This document shows positions 1 through 9,376 of a stretch of 64,000 bases of DNA, piece by piece. Positions within the stretch are counted from its first letter, which is position 1, and the number at the start of each line of letters is the position of its first letter. The DNA is taken from positions 708,501 to 772,500 of the forward strand of contig NC_009515.1 in NCBI RefSeq assembly GCF_000016525.1, in the 5' to 3' direction. The DNA is from Methanobrevibacter smithii ATCC 35061 (GTDB lineage: Archaea; Methanobacteriota; Methanobacteria; Methanobacteriales; Methanobacteriaceae). The notes under the pieces were generated by a model. That model was not told the DNA's origin. It worked only from the letters and a program-made list of their open reading frames with translations, and made no database searches. The position numbers were made by a program, and so were the translations under genes.

Positions 1-150
1 TAATTTATTAGCTATTGTAGTTATTAATGAAACAATGAATGCAATAACTAAAACAGTCAATGCTGGATTTTGAGGATTTGGATCTAAAGCAAGCAACGGA
101 CTGAATATTGCATTTAGTGCCTCAAATACCATGTTAAATATGTCAATCAT
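1..150 (-). CDS. DUF106 family membrane protein (EMC3/Oxa1-like), partial
   Basis: The first 50 codons of a gene that runs off the left edge. An ATG at 148-150 follows a GAGGAA Shine-Dalgarno motif, and the frame stays open to base 1. The visible part has an amphipathic N-terminus, a Pro/Asn-rich linker (ALDPNPQNPALT) and the start of a membrane helix. The family call rests mainly on position: in Methanobacteriales a DUF106 protein of the YidC/Oxa1/EMC3/Get1 superfamily follows secY and adkA. It would act as a membrane-protein insertase beside SecY. It is co-transcribed with adkA 9 bases upstream. Only the N-terminus can be judged. Confidence 0.7.
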   Translation of the reverse strand, partial: MIDIFNMVFEALNAIFSPLLALDPNPQNPALTVLVIAFIVSLITTIANKL

Positions 151-159
151 GAAATTCCT

Positions 160-720
160 CTATTTATTTAAAACATCCACTAATTTTGAAACTGTAGAAG
201 GTAAATGATTATCGTGATTTTCAATAATTTTTACAGTAGCACCAGTTAATGTAGCATAAGCCATAGATGCTGCCCTGTTCATTTCTTGATGTAATTGAAT
301 ATCTTTTGCTCTTTCAATATCTCTAGAACGAGTATCATCATTTAATCTTCTGTAAATAATTTCATCAGGATTAGCTTCAATCATAACAAAAAGATTAGGT
401 TGCAATTCATTTAAAACCCAAATTGGAAGACCTGGTAAAAATCCGGATGGAGTATTAATAGTACAATGAGTATCTACAATAACATTTTCACTTTCAGATC
501 TTTCTTTAATTCTTTTTGCTGCTTTTTCTTGAATTTCTTTTTGAACATCTGGAGATAATTTTCTTAAAGCATCCCTATCATCAACAATTTTTTCTTCAAT
601 TGCGATTTCAGTCATTATATCTCCATAATTTAAATGAACATAATCTACTTCTTCAAGTGCTTTATTAAGCAAAGTGGTACTTCCAGAACCTGGAATACCT
701 GTTAATACTACCAATTTCAA
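160..720 (-). CDS. adkA: Archaeal adenylate kinase AdkA
   Basis: Catalyses ATP + AMP = 2 ADP in the cytoplasm. The 186-aa protein opens with the archaeal P-loop variant GIPGSGSTT (residues 8-16), typical of the trimeric archaeal adenylate kinases rather than the bacterial Adk family. An Arg-rich LID-like region (RRLNDDTRSRD) follows around residues 125-135. Length matches the family (about 190 aa). The ATG lies behind a GGGGGAT Shine-Dalgarno site. It sits between secY and the DUF106 gene, the usual place at the end of the archaeal spc operon, which links nucleotide-pool maintenance to ribosome production. Confidence 0.95.
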   Translation of the reverse strand: MKLVVLTGIPGSGSTTLLNKALEEVDYVHLNYGDIMTEIAIEEKIVDDRDALRKLSPDVQKEIQEKAAKRIKERSESENVIVDTHCTINTPSGFLPGLPIWVLNELQPNLFVMIEANPDEIIYRRLNDDTRSRDIERAKDIQLHQEMNRAASMAYATLTGATVKIIENHDNHLPSTVSKLVDVLNK

Positions 721-760
721 TTTAATCCCCCATTTTAAAAAGATTAATGAAGAAGAATAA

Positions 761-2125
761 TTATTCTCCTCCTAAAAATTTCCTAAGTACTGGATTTGCT
801 GACATGAGTTGTTCTTCAGCCATTTCCTCATATATTTTATGTATAATACCAACAGTAAGCAATACACCAGTACCTCCACCTAATGCTCCAGTTAAGTCTG
901 CACAAAATGCAATTATACCAACATAAAGACCACTTATAATGGTAAGTGCCGGAATGTATTTTTTCAATATTTTATATAATTGACGTTTACTGCTTCTGAA
1001 ACCTGGTATCTGAATACCAGACTTGTAAAGTTGTTCTGAAATTTTCTTAGCATTTAATCCACTAATTTCAACCCAAAGATATGAGAATAAAACTGCACAA
1101 AGTAAGAAGAAAAATGCATAGACAATTACACGAACAGGATCAGTTACCAATAAACTAACATCATTCGGTGTAGATAAATATAATGCAATACCGCTTACAG
1201 CCTTACCGTTAACAATTTCACCCAAAATTGGGAAACCAATTTTTTGGAAGACACTTGCAAGAAGTGAAACGTTTACAAGCAATGCACTGGTTAAAATAAC
1301 AGGCATGTTACTTGCATATACAAATTTTAATGGATATTTACCAACAGAACCTCTAATTCTTCCATGTCCCCTTACTGAACCATGAGAAATAGGAATTTCC
1401 ACTCTCATAGATTCACCATATACAACAACAAAGAATACAGCTGCTGTTGCAATTAATGGAATTAATACTGAAAAGTCAATAGAACTTGACCAGAAGGATT
1501 GGATAAATGCAGGAATTGCTCCACCATAAACACCGCCAGGTCCAGGTATGAAACTGAATGTACCTACAATAATGGCTTCACAAACACCAGCTGCAATAAA
1601 TAAACCAATACCACTACCAAATCCCCATTTGGATATAACTTCATCAAGATAAATTATCAATATTGCTCCAATAACAAGTTGAAGGAATAATACACCAAGA
1701 TATGAATTATCAATTGGTACTAAACTACCTGTCAATACCAATACACCAGCTTCAAACATTGTGAAGACGATGGATAATATTTTTTGTGTGGCCTGATACT
1801 GTGACTTATCCTCAGGAGAAGACAAATCCAAATCTAACAACTTGGAACCAACTAATAATTGCAATACAATTGAAGCAGTTACAATAGGTCCAATTCCTAA
1901 TGTTAAAATTGAACCGAAACTTCCCGCCATAACTGCTCTTAACTGAGCAAACTGGTCCACTGCTGCAGAACTCAAACCATATAATGGTATTTCAGTTAAT
2001 ATAAAGTATAATACCAAAATAAGAGCAGTCCATTTAAGTTTTTCATTAAAATCTTCATGATGAACAGGAGATTTTACTTCTGGTAAAAACCTAAATAATG
2101 GCTCTAAAACTTTTAATGATGACAT
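761..2125 (-). CDS. secY: Protein translocase subunit SecY
   Basis: Central pore of the Sec translocon (SecYEG/Sec61) in the cytoplasmic membrane. The protein has 454 aa and about ten hydrophobic segments. The N-terminal part has the plug-region pattern (IPLYGLSS), and the cytosolic loops contain the basic tract RIRGSVGKYPLKF and the motif KKISEQLYKSGIQIPGFR ahead of the last helices. Length and topology fit archaeal SecY. It lies last but two in the ribosomal-protein operon, 37 bases downstream of rpl15, the conserved archaeal and bacterial order. Confidence 0.97.
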   Translation of the reverse strand: MSSLKVLEPLFRFLPEVKSPVHHEDFNEKLKWTALILVLYFILTEIPLYGLSSAAVDQFAQLRAVMAGSFGSILTLGIGPIVTASIVLQLLVGSKLLDLDLSSPEDKSQYQATQKILSIVFTMFEAGVLVLTGSLVPIDNSYLGVLFLQLVIGAILIIYLDEVISKWGFGSGIGLFIAAGVCEAIIVGTFSFIPGPGGVYGGAIPAFIQSFWSSSIDFSVLIPLIATAAVFFVVVYGESMRVEIPISHGSVRGHGRIRGSVGKYPLKFVYASNMPVILTSALLVNVSLLASVFQKIGFPILGEIVNGKAVSGIALYLSTPNDVSLLVTDPVRVIVYAFFFLLCAVLFSYLWVEISGLNAKKISEQLYKSGIQIPGFRSSKRQLYKILKKYIPALTIISGLYVGIIAFCADLTGALGGGTGVLLTVGIIHKIYEEMAEEQLMSANPVLRKFLGGE

Positions 2126-2162
2126 TTTATTCCTCTAATAAAAAAGAAAAGAAAAAAAGAAA

Positions 2163-2609
2163 CTATAATTCGATAGCTTCTCCTCCCATTTCTTCAATTT
2201 TTTCAATAGCTGAAGCAGAAAATTGAGGTGCTGAAATAATGAAAGATTTAGTTATTTTACCTTTAGCTAAAACTTTATCATAACCTAATTCAGTAACATC
2301 AATAACAATGGAATCTCCATCTTTAGATGCTTTACCGCTTTCAATTAAATTATCAGCTTGTTCTTCCAAGTAACTTAAATTAACTGGATTTACTTTTTTA
2401 ATCATTTTTTGAGGTCTTTTGAATCCATGTTTACCATAATGGTCTGGGTCAAATTTTGCAGTCCAAGTCCAATGTTGTTTGGAAGCTCCTGCATTACCTC
2501 TACCACCTTTGTTACCTGCACCTCTACGTTTTTTGGTACAGCCTCCACCGTTGGATCTAGAACCTCTGAGTTTATTAATTTTACGTTTTGATCTAATCAT
2601 CTTATACAC
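2163..2609 (-). CDS. rpl15: Ribosomal protein uL15 (L15)
   Basis: Large-subunit protein that contacts 23S rRNA near the central protuberance. 148 aa with the Gly/Arg-rich N-terminus typical of L15 (KKRRGAGNKGGRGNAGA) and a compact C-terminal domain ending in EEMGGEAIEL. It begins directly after the rpl30 stop codon with no spacer, so translation is probably coupled. A 60-aa open frame on the opposite strand inside it is not a gene. Confidence 0.96.
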   Translation of the reverse strand: MYKMIRSKRKINKLRGSRSNGGGCTKKRRGAGNKGGRGNAGASKQHWTWTAKFDPDHYGKHGFKRPQKMIKKVNPVNLSYLEEQADNLIESGKASKDGDSIVIDVTELGYDKVLAKGKITKSFIISAPQFSASAIEKIEEMGGEAIEL

Positions 2610-3068
2610 CTAAAGCATTCTTTCTGCAAGATCTTTAATATTTTCTCCCCTGTAACCTAAGGATCCTCCTTCTTTAACAGAAAGACGGATGTCTTCGTAT
2701 CCTTTTCTTGGAGGGTGTAAACGGAATACAGGTTTAATATCTAAGTCCATTAATTTAACTTCGCCAGCAATTACAGCTTTAGCTAATTCATCAATATTTT
2801 TGTAATCGGAATTTTCAGCTACATATTCATCAGTAACTTTGTTGTTACCAGTGAATTTACCTCTTTTAGCAATAATTTCAGCTAAAAGATCTGCATCAAT
2901 TTCACCCCAAGTGATGTAATCCTTAGCTTTTTGAAGCATACCGTTGTAACTTGGAGTATCTTCAACTAAAACTGCATGGCTAATTCTGTTAAGTCTTAAC
3001 ATGTCTAAAGTATCAGCGATGTTTTTAATAACACCAGTAGTTCCTCTAACTCTTATAACTAAAAACAT
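2610..3068 (-). CDS. rpl30: Ribosomal protein uL30 (L30)
   Basis: Large-subunit protein. The archaeal type is longer than bacterial L30 because of a C-terminal extension; here it has 152 aa. The N-terminal core [20 protein letters not shown] is the L30 signature, and the C-terminal part holds [11 protein letters not shown], common to archaeal and eukaryotic L7/L30 proteins. It sits between rps5 (13 bases upstream) and rpl15 (adjacent). Confidence 0.96.
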   Translation of the reverse strand: MFLVIRVRGTTGVIKNIADTLDMLRLNRISHAVLVEDTPSYNGMLQKAKDYITWGEIDADLLAEIIAKRGKFTGNNKVTDEYVAENSDYKNIDELAKAVIAGEVKLMDLDIKPVFRLHPPRKGYEDIRLSVKEGGSLGYRGENIKDLAERML

Positions 3069-3081
3069 ATTTAATCACCGT

Positions 3082-3723
3082 CTAATATTTAACTCCCATT
3101 TTCTTAAGGTCAGCTTCACTAGCTTTAACAGCACTTAAAGTTTTTAAAGCATCGAATATAGCATTAGCAAAGTTTACAGTAGTTTGGGTTTGACCGAAAG
3201 ATTGAGACCATACATCTTTAATACCAGCAAGATTTAAGATAGTTTTACCGACGTCTCCAACTACTAAACCTACTCCAGCAGGTGCAGGCATAAGGGAAAC
3301 ACTTACACTACTTGCTTTACCTTGTACTTTGAAAGGTACAGTGTGTTCTTTACCACAAACACAACCCCAATCTCCACAACCTCTTCTTACTTTAATAAGG
3401 TTGTATTTAGCATTGTCAACAGCTTTTCTGATAGCTGGACCTACCTCTTTAGCTTTTCCTTGACCTAATCCAACATAACCGTTTTTGTTACCTACAGCAA
3501 CAATTACTCTGAAGTTAACTTTCCTACCAGATTTGTGCATTCTTTGAACTAAGTTAACATCCATTACTTCTTCTTCTAAATCTGGAACTAAAGCATCTAC
3601 AATTTCTAATTCCATTATAGGAAGACCTTTTTCAAAGATTTCATCAATATCTGTAATGGTTCCTTCTTTAACTAATTTACCCATTTTAGTTTTAGGTTCC
3701 CATTCATCTATATTAAAACTCAT
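3082..3723 (-). CDS. rps5: Ribosomal protein uS5 (S5)
   Basis: Small-subunit protein important for decoding accuracy and the mRNA entry channel. 213 aa, with a double-stranded-RNA-binding-like N-terminal domain ([20 protein letters not shown], about residues 66-85) and the C-terminal S5 fold. The central stretch [12 protein letters not shown] carries three cysteines, a feature of archaeal and eukaryotic S5/S2. It follows rpl18 by two bases. Confidence 0.97.
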   Translation of the reverse strand: MSFNIDEWEPKTKMGKLVKEGTITDIDEIFEKGLPIMELEIVDALVPDLEEEVMDVNLVQRMHKSGRKVNFRVIVAVGNKNGYVGLGQGKAKEVGPAIRKAVDNAKYNLIKVRRGCGDWGCVCGKEHTVPFKVQGKASSVSVSLMPAPAGVGLVVGDVGKTILNLAGIKDVWSQSFGQTQTTVNFANAIFDALKTLSAVKASEADLKKMGVKY

Positions 3724-3725
3724 AG

Positions 3726-4307
3726 TTATTCCTCTGCCTCATCGATATTCTTTTTGGTTTCTTCAAAGTTTTTAGGTAAATCTGCTGGTTGAAGACCTCT
3801 TTCTAAATACTTTGAGAATAATTTTGCAATTTCATCATCATCTAAAGACTCAGCATAGTTTGCTACATGTTCTCCATTAATACGGGATTCATCTGGTAAA
3901 ACAGCTTCACCATAAGGGATATCTAAACCTGCATCTACAGCACCTTTAAGAGCTGCAAATACTTTAGATCCTTTAATAGCAGATTTTAAACCAATGTCTA
4001 AAATTGCAGAGTCAACACCTTTAGCTAATGCTCTTTTAGCACAAAGGTAACCAGTTAAATATACTGCAGAAGTATTACTTGCCCCACCTAAGTAACCGTA
4101 ATTAGCTAATTGTTTACTTACTGCAGATGCTAAGGTAATATCTCCTTCAGGAGCATAATCAATAACTTGAACAGTTGCATGAGCATTAGAAAGTCTTACA
4201 ACTAAACGAGATTTGTCATAATCGACTAATTTCATCCTAGCTGCGTAATCAGTTTTTCCTTCTCTTCTCCTTCTAAATGGTACTTTATAATTTGATCCTT
4301 GAGCCAC
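3726..4307 (-). CDS. rpl18: Ribosomal protein uL18 (L18)
   Basis: Binds 5S rRNA in the central protuberance, working with uL5. 193 aa, the length of archaeal L18 (bacterial L18 is about 120 aa). The N-terminus has [19 protein letters not shown], the conserved 5S-binding segment of archaeal L18 and eukaryotic L5. The C-terminus is acidic. It lies in the spc part of the operon between rpl19e and rps5. Confidence 0.97.
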   Translation of the reverse strand: MAQGSNYKVPFRRRREGKTDYAARMKLVDYDKSRLVVRLSNAHATVQVIDYAPEGDITLASAVSKQLANYGYLGGASNTSAVYLTGYLCAKRALAKGVDSAILDIGLKSAIKGSKVFAALKGAVDAGLDIPYGEAVLPDESRINGEHVANYAESLDDDEIAKLFSKYLERGLQPADLPKNFEETKKNIDEAEE

Positions 4308-4318
4308 GTTTATTCCTC

Positions 4319-4765
4319 CTATTTAATTAAATCATGGTCACGAGCATATGTTTTCATGTAAGATTTACTTCTGAAAGCACCACCCTTAGCCATTTTATAT
4401 AATTTACGGTATGTAGTAGCATCAATTTCGTTTGCATCACGCATTTCTTTAAGGTCTTTTCTTAAAGCTCTAATTGTAGTCATCCATTCTTGTTTTTTAG
4501 GATTACGAGCTTTTTTAGCTCCTTTTACACTACCTCTACCTTTCCTTTTTCCTTTTTTCTTTTGTTCTGCTAATTTTTTAGACCTGTAGCTACTAATACC
4601 TTTTTGAGGTTTAGCTTTAATAGCTCCATTATTTATTAACTGCTTTACACCTTCCCTAGTAATTGCCATGGATACTTCTTCCATTCTTTCAGGATCAATC
4701 CATACACGATTGAGTCCTACTTTAAGTATACTAGCAGCTAATCTTTTTTGAGTTGTAAGATTCAT
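4319..4765 (-). CDS. rpl19e: Ribosomal protein eL19 (L19e)
   Basis: Archaeal/eukaryotic-specific large-subunit protein with no bacterial counterpart in this family. 148 aa. It starts MNLTTQKRLAASILKVGLNR, the L19e signature, followed by a very basic helix (RSKKLAEQKKKGKRKGRG, about residues 61-78) that threads through rRNA. A 126-base hairpin-rich spacer precedes it, the largest gap in this part of the operon. Confidence 0.96.
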   Translation of the reverse strand: MNLTTQKRLAASILKVGLNRVWIDPERMEEVSMAITREGVKQLINNGAIKAKPQKGISSYRSKKLAEQKKKGKRKGRGSVKGAKKARNPKKQEWMTTIRALRKDLKEMRDANEIDATTYRKLYKMAKGGAFRSKSYMKTYARDHDLIK

Positions 4766-4891
4766 ATATATAATCCTCCATTTTCAGCATAGCTGATAAA
4801 TTTAGATAAAAATCTAAATTCCCTTTAAATCAGAAAAATCAATTCAAAAAACCCGGAATTGATTCAACTTGAATAAATGTGAATATAATAT
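4766..4891 (-). promoter_or_regulatory. Hairpin-rich intra-operon spacer between rpl32e and rpl19e
   Basis: Most genes of this operon are separated by 0-20 bases; this gap is 126. It contains two strong inverted repeats: 9-bp arms at 4799-4807/4812-4820 with an AAAA loop, and 9-bp arms at 4837-4845/4856-4864 with a 10-base loop. A short TCAGC/GCTGA stem lies close to the rpl19e Shine-Dalgarno (GGAGGAT). The role is not known. Options are an RNA processing site, an attenuator, or a binding site for an operon product. The structure is seen in the sequence; the function is inference. Confidence 0.55.
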
Positions 4892-5221
4892 TTATTTATT
4901 TAAAACTTTAATACCTAATTCTGATGCTTTTTCTAACATCAAGTCTTTTTTCCTTTTACCGATAGAAGCGCTTATTCTTGCAGCGTCAGTAGCTGGGTTT
5001 AAGTCTTCTAATTCCGCCATATTATGAACAAGAACATCATTATAACCTGAAGGATGTAAGTCCCTAACAGCTCTAGGAGTTCTATAACCGATAGCAGGCA
5101 TATCAGGTTTTCCTGCTTCGTATCTTCTCATTTTACTGGTTTTACCCCTAGGACGTCTCCATTTGATTCCAAGTTTTTTATAACGAGCATATTCTTGTCT
5201 TTTAAATCTTTTATTAGCCAT
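4892..5221 (-). CDS. rpl32e: Ribosomal protein eL32 (L32e)
   Basis: Archaeal/eukaryotic large-subunit protein. 109 aa, strongly basic at the N-terminus (KRFKRQEYARYKKLGIKWRR), followed by the conserved core RGKTSKMRR and GYRTPRAVRDLHPSGY. Shorter than some archaeal L32e proteins, which carry an extra N-terminal part. It lies between rpl6 and the rpl32e-rpl19e hairpin spacer. Confidence 0.95.
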   Translation of the reverse strand: MANKRFKRQEYARYKKLGIKWRRPRGKTSKMRRYEAGKPDMPAIGYRTPRAVRDLHPSGYNDVLVHNMAELEDLNPATDAARISASIGKRKKDLMLEKASELGIKVLNK

Positions 5222-5236
5222 TTAATCACCAATTCC

Positions 5237-5773
5237 CTATTCTTTGCTAATTAAATATATTCCATCTTGGAATACTCTAGGATCTCTTCCTTTAATTTTA
5301 GTTGCTTGTTCCAAGTTAGCCATGGTTTGACCAACATGTTCCTTATTGATACCAGTAATTGTTACCTCATCACCTTTAACTACTACTTTAGCACTACCTA
5401 CTACTTTAGCAGTTCTTGGATGTCTTTCCCCGAGGAAATTGTCAATTACTACAACGTCTTTGTTTACTTTCACAGTCATTGGAAAGTGAGCAAATACGAT
5501 TTTCATATGATATTCAAAACCGTCAGTAACACCAGTAATCATATTACTAATGTGAGCTTTTGTGGTTCCAATCATTGCTTTATCTTTTTTTCTTGGGAAT
5601 GAAGTTTCTAAAACAACATTGTTTTCAACTTCAGTAATATCCACGTTAGGATATGTAAATTTTCTGGAGTCTTCTCCATTAGGTCCTTTTACAGTGACCT
5701 CATTATTATTAATTATAACTTCAACGCCTTCAGGGATTTCAATTTCTTCCCTTATAGCTGCAGCTACTACCAT
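5237..5773 (-). CDS. rpl6: Ribosomal protein uL6 (L6)
   Basis: Large-subunit protein near the GTPase-associated centre. 178 aa with the two tandem beta-rich L6 domains. The first has VEVIINNNEVTVKGPNGE, the second FLGERHPRTAKVVG. The end EQATKIKGRDPRVFQDGIY is the archaeal/eukaryotic L9-type C-terminus. It follows rps8 after 8 bases. Open frames on the opposite strand here are shadows. Confidence 0.97.
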   Translation of the reverse strand: MVVAAAIREEIEIPEGVEVIINNNEVTVKGPNGEDSRKFTYPNVDITEVENNVVLETSFPRKKDKAMIGTTKAHISNMITGVTDGFEYHMKIVFAHFPMTVKVNKDVVVIDNFLGERHPRTAKVVGSAKVVVKGDEVTITGINKEHVGQTMANLEQATKIKGRDPRVFQDGIYLISKE

Positions 5774-5781
5774 TTTATCAC

Positions 5782-6174
5782 CTAATACATGTAAGCCAAC
5801 AAACGTCCGCCAATTCCTCTTTCTTTTGCCTCATAATGAGTCATAATTCCTTCAGGAGTTGTAACGATTAAAATACCAAAGTTTTTTGCTGGCAAATATC
5901 TTTTTTCAAATTTCTCAAATTCATCTTTTTTAACAGCGTGACGAGGTTTGATAACACCACACTTGTTAATGTTACCTTCTAATTCTACTTTGAATTGACC
6001 TGCTCTGTTATCATCAATATATTCAAAATTACCAATGTAATTTTCTTTTTGCATTGTGCTTAAAACTTCTCCAATTAATTTGGATGCAGGTGAAATAACA
6101 CAAGAGTCTTTTACTTGTAATTCGTTATTTCTAATATTAGTTAAAGCATCAGCAAGTGGATCCATGAGACTCAT
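5782..6174 (-). CDS. rps8: Ribosomal protein uS8 (S8)
   Basis: Primary 16S rRNA-binding protein of the small-subunit platform. 130 aa starting [16 protein letters not shown], the S8 signature, and ending in the conserved loop [20 protein letters not shown]. In bacteria S8 also represses the spc operon; no such site is evident here. It follows the short rps14 gene by 12 bases. Confidence 0.97.
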   Translation of the reverse strand: MSLMDPLADALTNIRNNELQVKDSCVISPASKLIGEVLSTMQKENYIGNFEYIDDNRAGQFKVELEGNINKCGVIKPRHAVKKDEFEKFEKRYLPAKNFGILIVTTPEGIMTHYEAKERGIGGRLLAYMY

Positions 6175-6186
6175 ATTAAAACACCT

Positions 6187-6330
6187 CTAATTATATTTTT
6201 TAAAACCTATTTTAGGAGCTATTTCCCTAAAACATTGTCTGCATAAGCTAAGACCGTACCTGCTAATCATAGCAGAGTGGTCTCCACAACGAGTACATTT
6301 TTTTGCAGCTTTTCCATATTTTCTTGGCAA
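6187..6330 (-). CDS. rps14: Ribosomal protein uS14 (S14, zinc-binding type)
   Basis: A 47-aa protein read directly from the minus strand. It begins [12 protein letters not shown] and ends KIGFKKYN. Four cysteines in two CxxC pairs (CTRC near residue 12, CRQC near residue 30) form the zinc knuckle of type-Z S14, which sits in the 30S head. It lies exactly between rpl5 and rps8, where archaeal operons carry rps14. The only sensible start is a TTG (6328-6330) four bases after an AGGTGA Shine-Dalgarno site, so gene finders that need ATG, or a length above 60 codons, will miss it. Confidence 0.95.
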   Translation of the reverse strand: MPRKYGKAAKKCTRCGDHSAMISRYGLSLCRQCFREIAPKIGFKKYN

Positions 6331-6346
6331 AATATCACCTTAACAT

Positions 6347-6859
6347 TTATTCAGTCACGTAATTGACATTAAAATTATCTTCCATGTATTTCATAGTTTC
6401 TTCTTTAGAAATTCTATGTTTTGCTGGAACTTTCTTTTGTTGGATTCTTCTTTTAGCAATCCTGTAACCTGGTTTTTCAAAAGTAACAGATACATTCATA
6501 CCAAAAATACCAATATCAGGATTATATTTCATACCTGGAATATCAATATGTTCTTTAATACCGAAGGAAAGATTTCCTTGAGCATCAAATTGAGTAGGTT
6601 TGATATTTTTATTAATTCCTTCTAAAACCATTTCAATAGCTTTATCAGCTTTTTCCCCACGTAAAGTTAATTTACATGCGATTGGTTGACGTTTTCTAAT
6701 ACCAAATTCAGGGTTGGTAACTTTAGAAAATGTTTTAACTGGAGTTTGATCGAACATTTGTTCTAAAAGGGTAATAGCACGGGATAATTTTTCACCTGCT
6801 TCACCGACACCAATGCTGACAGTAGCTTTAGAAATTTGTACTTCGTTCATTGGGTTCAT
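6347..6859 (-). CDS. rpl5: Ribosomal protein uL5 (L5)
   Basis: Binds 5S rRNA and touches the P-site tRNA. 170 aa, with [18 protein letters not shown] near the N-terminus and [20 protein letters not shown] in the C-terminal half, both L5 hallmarks. The start overlaps the rps4e stop by four bases, so translation is coupled. It is followed by the TTG-started rps14. Confidence 0.97.
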
Positions 6860-7584
6860 TTATTAACCTCCAATAAAGATATTGCTGGTGCATCTTCACC
6901 AACTACAAATGCATAATCTTTTAAAGTTAAAAATTCATCTTTAGCACTATTTTCAATAATAATAGTGTTCGGATTAGAAGATTCGTTTACAATAATTTCA
7001 GAAACTGTACCTAATTCACCAGTGTGTTTACCACCAGTAATGAGTACACAAGCACCTTCTTTTAATTCGAAAACTTCATTGATTTCGTGATCAGGTACTT
7101 TTAAGTCAATAACATCTCCTACATTGTAATCATTTTCATCAATAATTACGTTTTTACCATCATGAAGGTTTACTTGGATTTTTCCACCTTTAATAGTAGA
7201 TTTATTAACTATTTTACATAATTTAGAATCGTTTTCTTCAATTTTATTTAATTGTAATCTTCCTTTTTTATCTAAAAGCACTCTATAAACTTCACCAGTT
7301 TTTGGGATTTCAATAATATCCATGAAACCAACTGGGAATTTATAATCTTTAATTACTCTTCCATCTACAAGAACATTACCTGAGTTGATGATTCTTTTAG
7401 CTTCCCTAGAATTATCAGCTAATTTTAAAATATCTCTAATAACTAAAGTTAAAGATAAAGAATTCTCAATAGAATGTGAACCTGCTGAAGGTTTGACAGT
7501 CCAGGTATCTTCTTTAGGATGAATAGGCCAAGTTTTTGGTGCTTTGTATGTTTTTAAATGTTTTCTAGATCCCATTTTAGCCAT
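6856..7584 (-). CDS. rps4e: Ribosomal protein eS4 (S4e)
   Basis: Archaeal/eukaryotic small-subunit protein, unrelated to bacterial S4. 242 aa starting [20 protein letters not shown], followed by an S4-type RNA-binding segment ([20 protein letters not shown], about residues 59-78), a central domain, and a KOW-like motif near the end ([16 protein letters not shown]). It lies between rpl24 (1-base gap) and rpl5 (4-base overlap). Confidence 0.97.
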
Positions 7585-7585
7585 T

Positions 7586-7939
7586 TTAATTGTCTCCTGT
7601 TACATTTTTAATTCTTCTATCGTCATCCATATCTGCATCAATAATCATTACGTTAGATGGATCTACTGGAAGGAAAACTGCAGTTCCGTCAGGTTTTGAT
7701 AAAGTTACTTCTTCAATAGTTATTTTGTATGAACCATAGTCCACACCTAAAACTGCACCTTCATGTCCTTTAAAATCTCCACGGAGAACTTGAACTTTGT
7801 CTCCTTTCCTAATAGGTAAAGACCTTTTACCAATATCTGCTCTTAAGTCTTTACTTAAAGTAGCGCTCATGTGTTTTCCACGTGCATGAGCAGGAGCATT
7901 GTAAAGAGCTTTTCTTTGTTTTCTTGGTTGTTTTGACAT
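7586..7939 (-). CDS. rpl24: Ribosomal protein uL24 (L24)
   Basis: Assembly-initiating large-subunit protein. 117 aa with the N-terminus [20 protein letters not shown] of archaeal L24/eukaryotic L26 and a KOW motif ([20 protein letters not shown], residues 44-63). It lies eight bases after rpl14 and just before rps4e. Confidence 0.97.
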
Positions 7940-7947
7940 TTTTTCAC

Positions 7948-8346
7948 CTATACTAAAATACTTGCTGCACTACCTACACTAGGCCATCTGTCAGCTGCTT
8001 CTTTAGCAACAGGACCTCTTACTTCAGATCCTTTTAAGATTCCTTCCGGAGTGATGATAACTGCTGCATTATCTTCAAATTTAACACGAAGTCCGTCAGC
8101 ACGCATGTATTCCTTTTTTTGTCTGATTACAACAGCGTTTACAACTTCTCTTCTCATGTCAGCAGTTCCTTTTTTAACAGAAGCAACAACTAAATCTCCA
8201 ACACCAGCAACATCTAATCTCCTTCTTACACCTTTGAAACCTTTTACAGATATAATTTGGATTTCACGTGCACCAGTATTGTCCACACATTGGAGAGTAG
8301 CTCCAATTGGTAATGCTTTAGATACATTTGATGTTAATGCTTTCAT
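7948..8346 (-). CDS. rpl14: Ribosomal protein uL14 (L14)
   Basis: Large-subunit protein at the subunit interface that also contacts translational GTPases. 132 aa. The segment [20 protein letters not shown] is the L14 signature and [14 protein letters not shown] follows. Archaeal length. It follows rps17 by five bases. A 112-aa open frame on the plus strand is a shadow. Confidence 0.97.
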   Translation of the reverse strand: MKALTSNVSKALPIGATLQCVDNTGAREIQIISVKGFKGVRRRLDVAGVGDLVVASVKKGTADMRREVVNAVVIRQKKEYMRADGLRVKFEDNAAVIITPEGILKGSEVRGPVAKEAADRWPSVGSAASILV

Positions 8347-8351
8347 AACAA

Positions 8352-8669
8352 TTACTCTCCTTTTACTTCAACTAAAACAAAATGTTTAGTTTTACTTAAT
8401 GGTCTGCATTCTGCAACTTTTACAGAATCTCCAACATTCACACTTAAACAATCTGGTTTGTGAACGTTAATTTTGGATTTCCTTTTTTCATATCTTTCAT
8501 ATTTTTTTATGAATTTATAGTAACTACGTTCGACACTAATGGTCCTTTCTGCTTTGTTACTCACTACAATTCCTTCAAGAACTTGACCTCTTAAAGGTAA
8601 AGTTCCATGAAATGGGCAGTTAGGATCATCGCATGTAGTTTCTGGTTCTTGAACATTAAGCCCAACCAT
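8352..8669 (-). CDS. rps17: Ribosomal protein uS17 (S17)
   Basis: Primary 16S-binding protein of the small-subunit body. 105 aa with the archaeal N-terminal segment containing [17 protein letters not shown] and the OB-fold core ([20 protein letters not shown]). The CxxxxC in the N-terminal part is common in archaeal S17. It lies between rnp1 and rpl14, the archaeal arrangement. Confidence 0.96.
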   Translation of the reverse strand: MVGLNVQEPETTCDDPNCPFHGTLPLRGQVLEGIVVSNKAERTISVERSYYKFIKKYERYEKRKSKINVHKPDCLSVNVGDSVKVAECRPLSKTKHFVLVEVKGE

Positions 8670-8682
8670 ATTATCACCGTAT

Positions 8683-8961
8683 TTATATTTTTTTAAATCT
8701 TTTTTTTATTCTATCTTCAGGACGAATTGACAAAATATTACCATTAATTTCAACTTTCTCTCCAGTTGGAAGTTCGAATACAAATATTGAACCCTTTTTT
8801 GGAATTATTTTTTCAACATTATCGTCAACTTCAATTTTAATGGTATTCTTTGTCTCATCAATAACAGTTCCTTTTAATCTAAGAGACTCGTTAGATACAC
8901 TAGTAACACTTACACTTAATCCTATAAACTCATGATGGACTAAATTATTTACCGTAATCAT
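8683..8961 (-). CDS. rnp1: Ribonuclease P protein component 1 (Rpp29/Pop4)
   Basis: Protein subunit of archaeal RNase P, which matures the 5' ends of tRNAs. 92 aa with the Sm-like beta-barrel pattern of Rpp29: [20 protein letters not shown], then [14 protein letters not shown] and [17 protein letters not shown]. The position between the aIF1 gene and rps17 is conserved in Euryarchaeota and supports the call strongly, since the family diverges fast. A 73-base gap separates it from aIF1. Confidence 0.93.
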
Positions 8962-9034
8962 ATTTGCATCTCTTAAAAAACTGTAATCAGCAAAAAATTA
9001 TAAAATTTTTATTGAAATGTATCGAAGAGATGAA

Positions 9035-9376
9035 TTACCTTCTTCTTTTTTTATTATTTTTTTTAGATTCACGAATTTCTATTGTATCTGATGAAAAACC
9101 CATGTCAGATAAAACTTCTTTGACTCTTACTTTATGACCCCCTTGAAGTTCTATTTGACCGTTTTTAGAAGTACCTCCACAAGCACATTTTGCCTTGAGA
9201 GTTTTTGTAAGTTCTTTAATATCAATATCGTGTTCATCTATACCTTCGATAATAGTCATGAGTTTTCCGAATCTTCTCCTTACTGTAAATACTTTAACAG
9301 TTTGAACTTCACGTGCAATTTCTTCACACACACAAAGTTCTTCCGGAAGCCCACAGACATCACAGATTTTTGACAT
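9035..9376 (-). CDS. Translation initiation factor aIF1 (SUI1 family)
   Basis: Start-codon selection factor on the small subunit, homologous to eIF1/Sui1 and bacterial YciH. 113 aa. It carries an N-terminal zinc-knuckle-like CDVCGLPEELCVC (residues 5-17) seen in many euryarchaeal members. The SUI1 core follows: RRFGKLMTIIEGIDEHDIDI, CACGGTSKNGQIELQG and DMGFSSDTIEI. The tail is basic (KKNNKKRRR). It starts one base after the rpl29 stop. The position within the S10 cluster is typical of Methanobacteriales. Confidence 0.94.
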   Translation of the reverse strand: MSKICDVCGLPEELCVCEEIAREVQTVKVFTVRRRFGKLMTIIEGIDEHDIDIKELTKTLKAKCACGGTSKNGQIELQGGHKVRVKEVLSDMGFSSDTIEIRESKKNNKKRRR

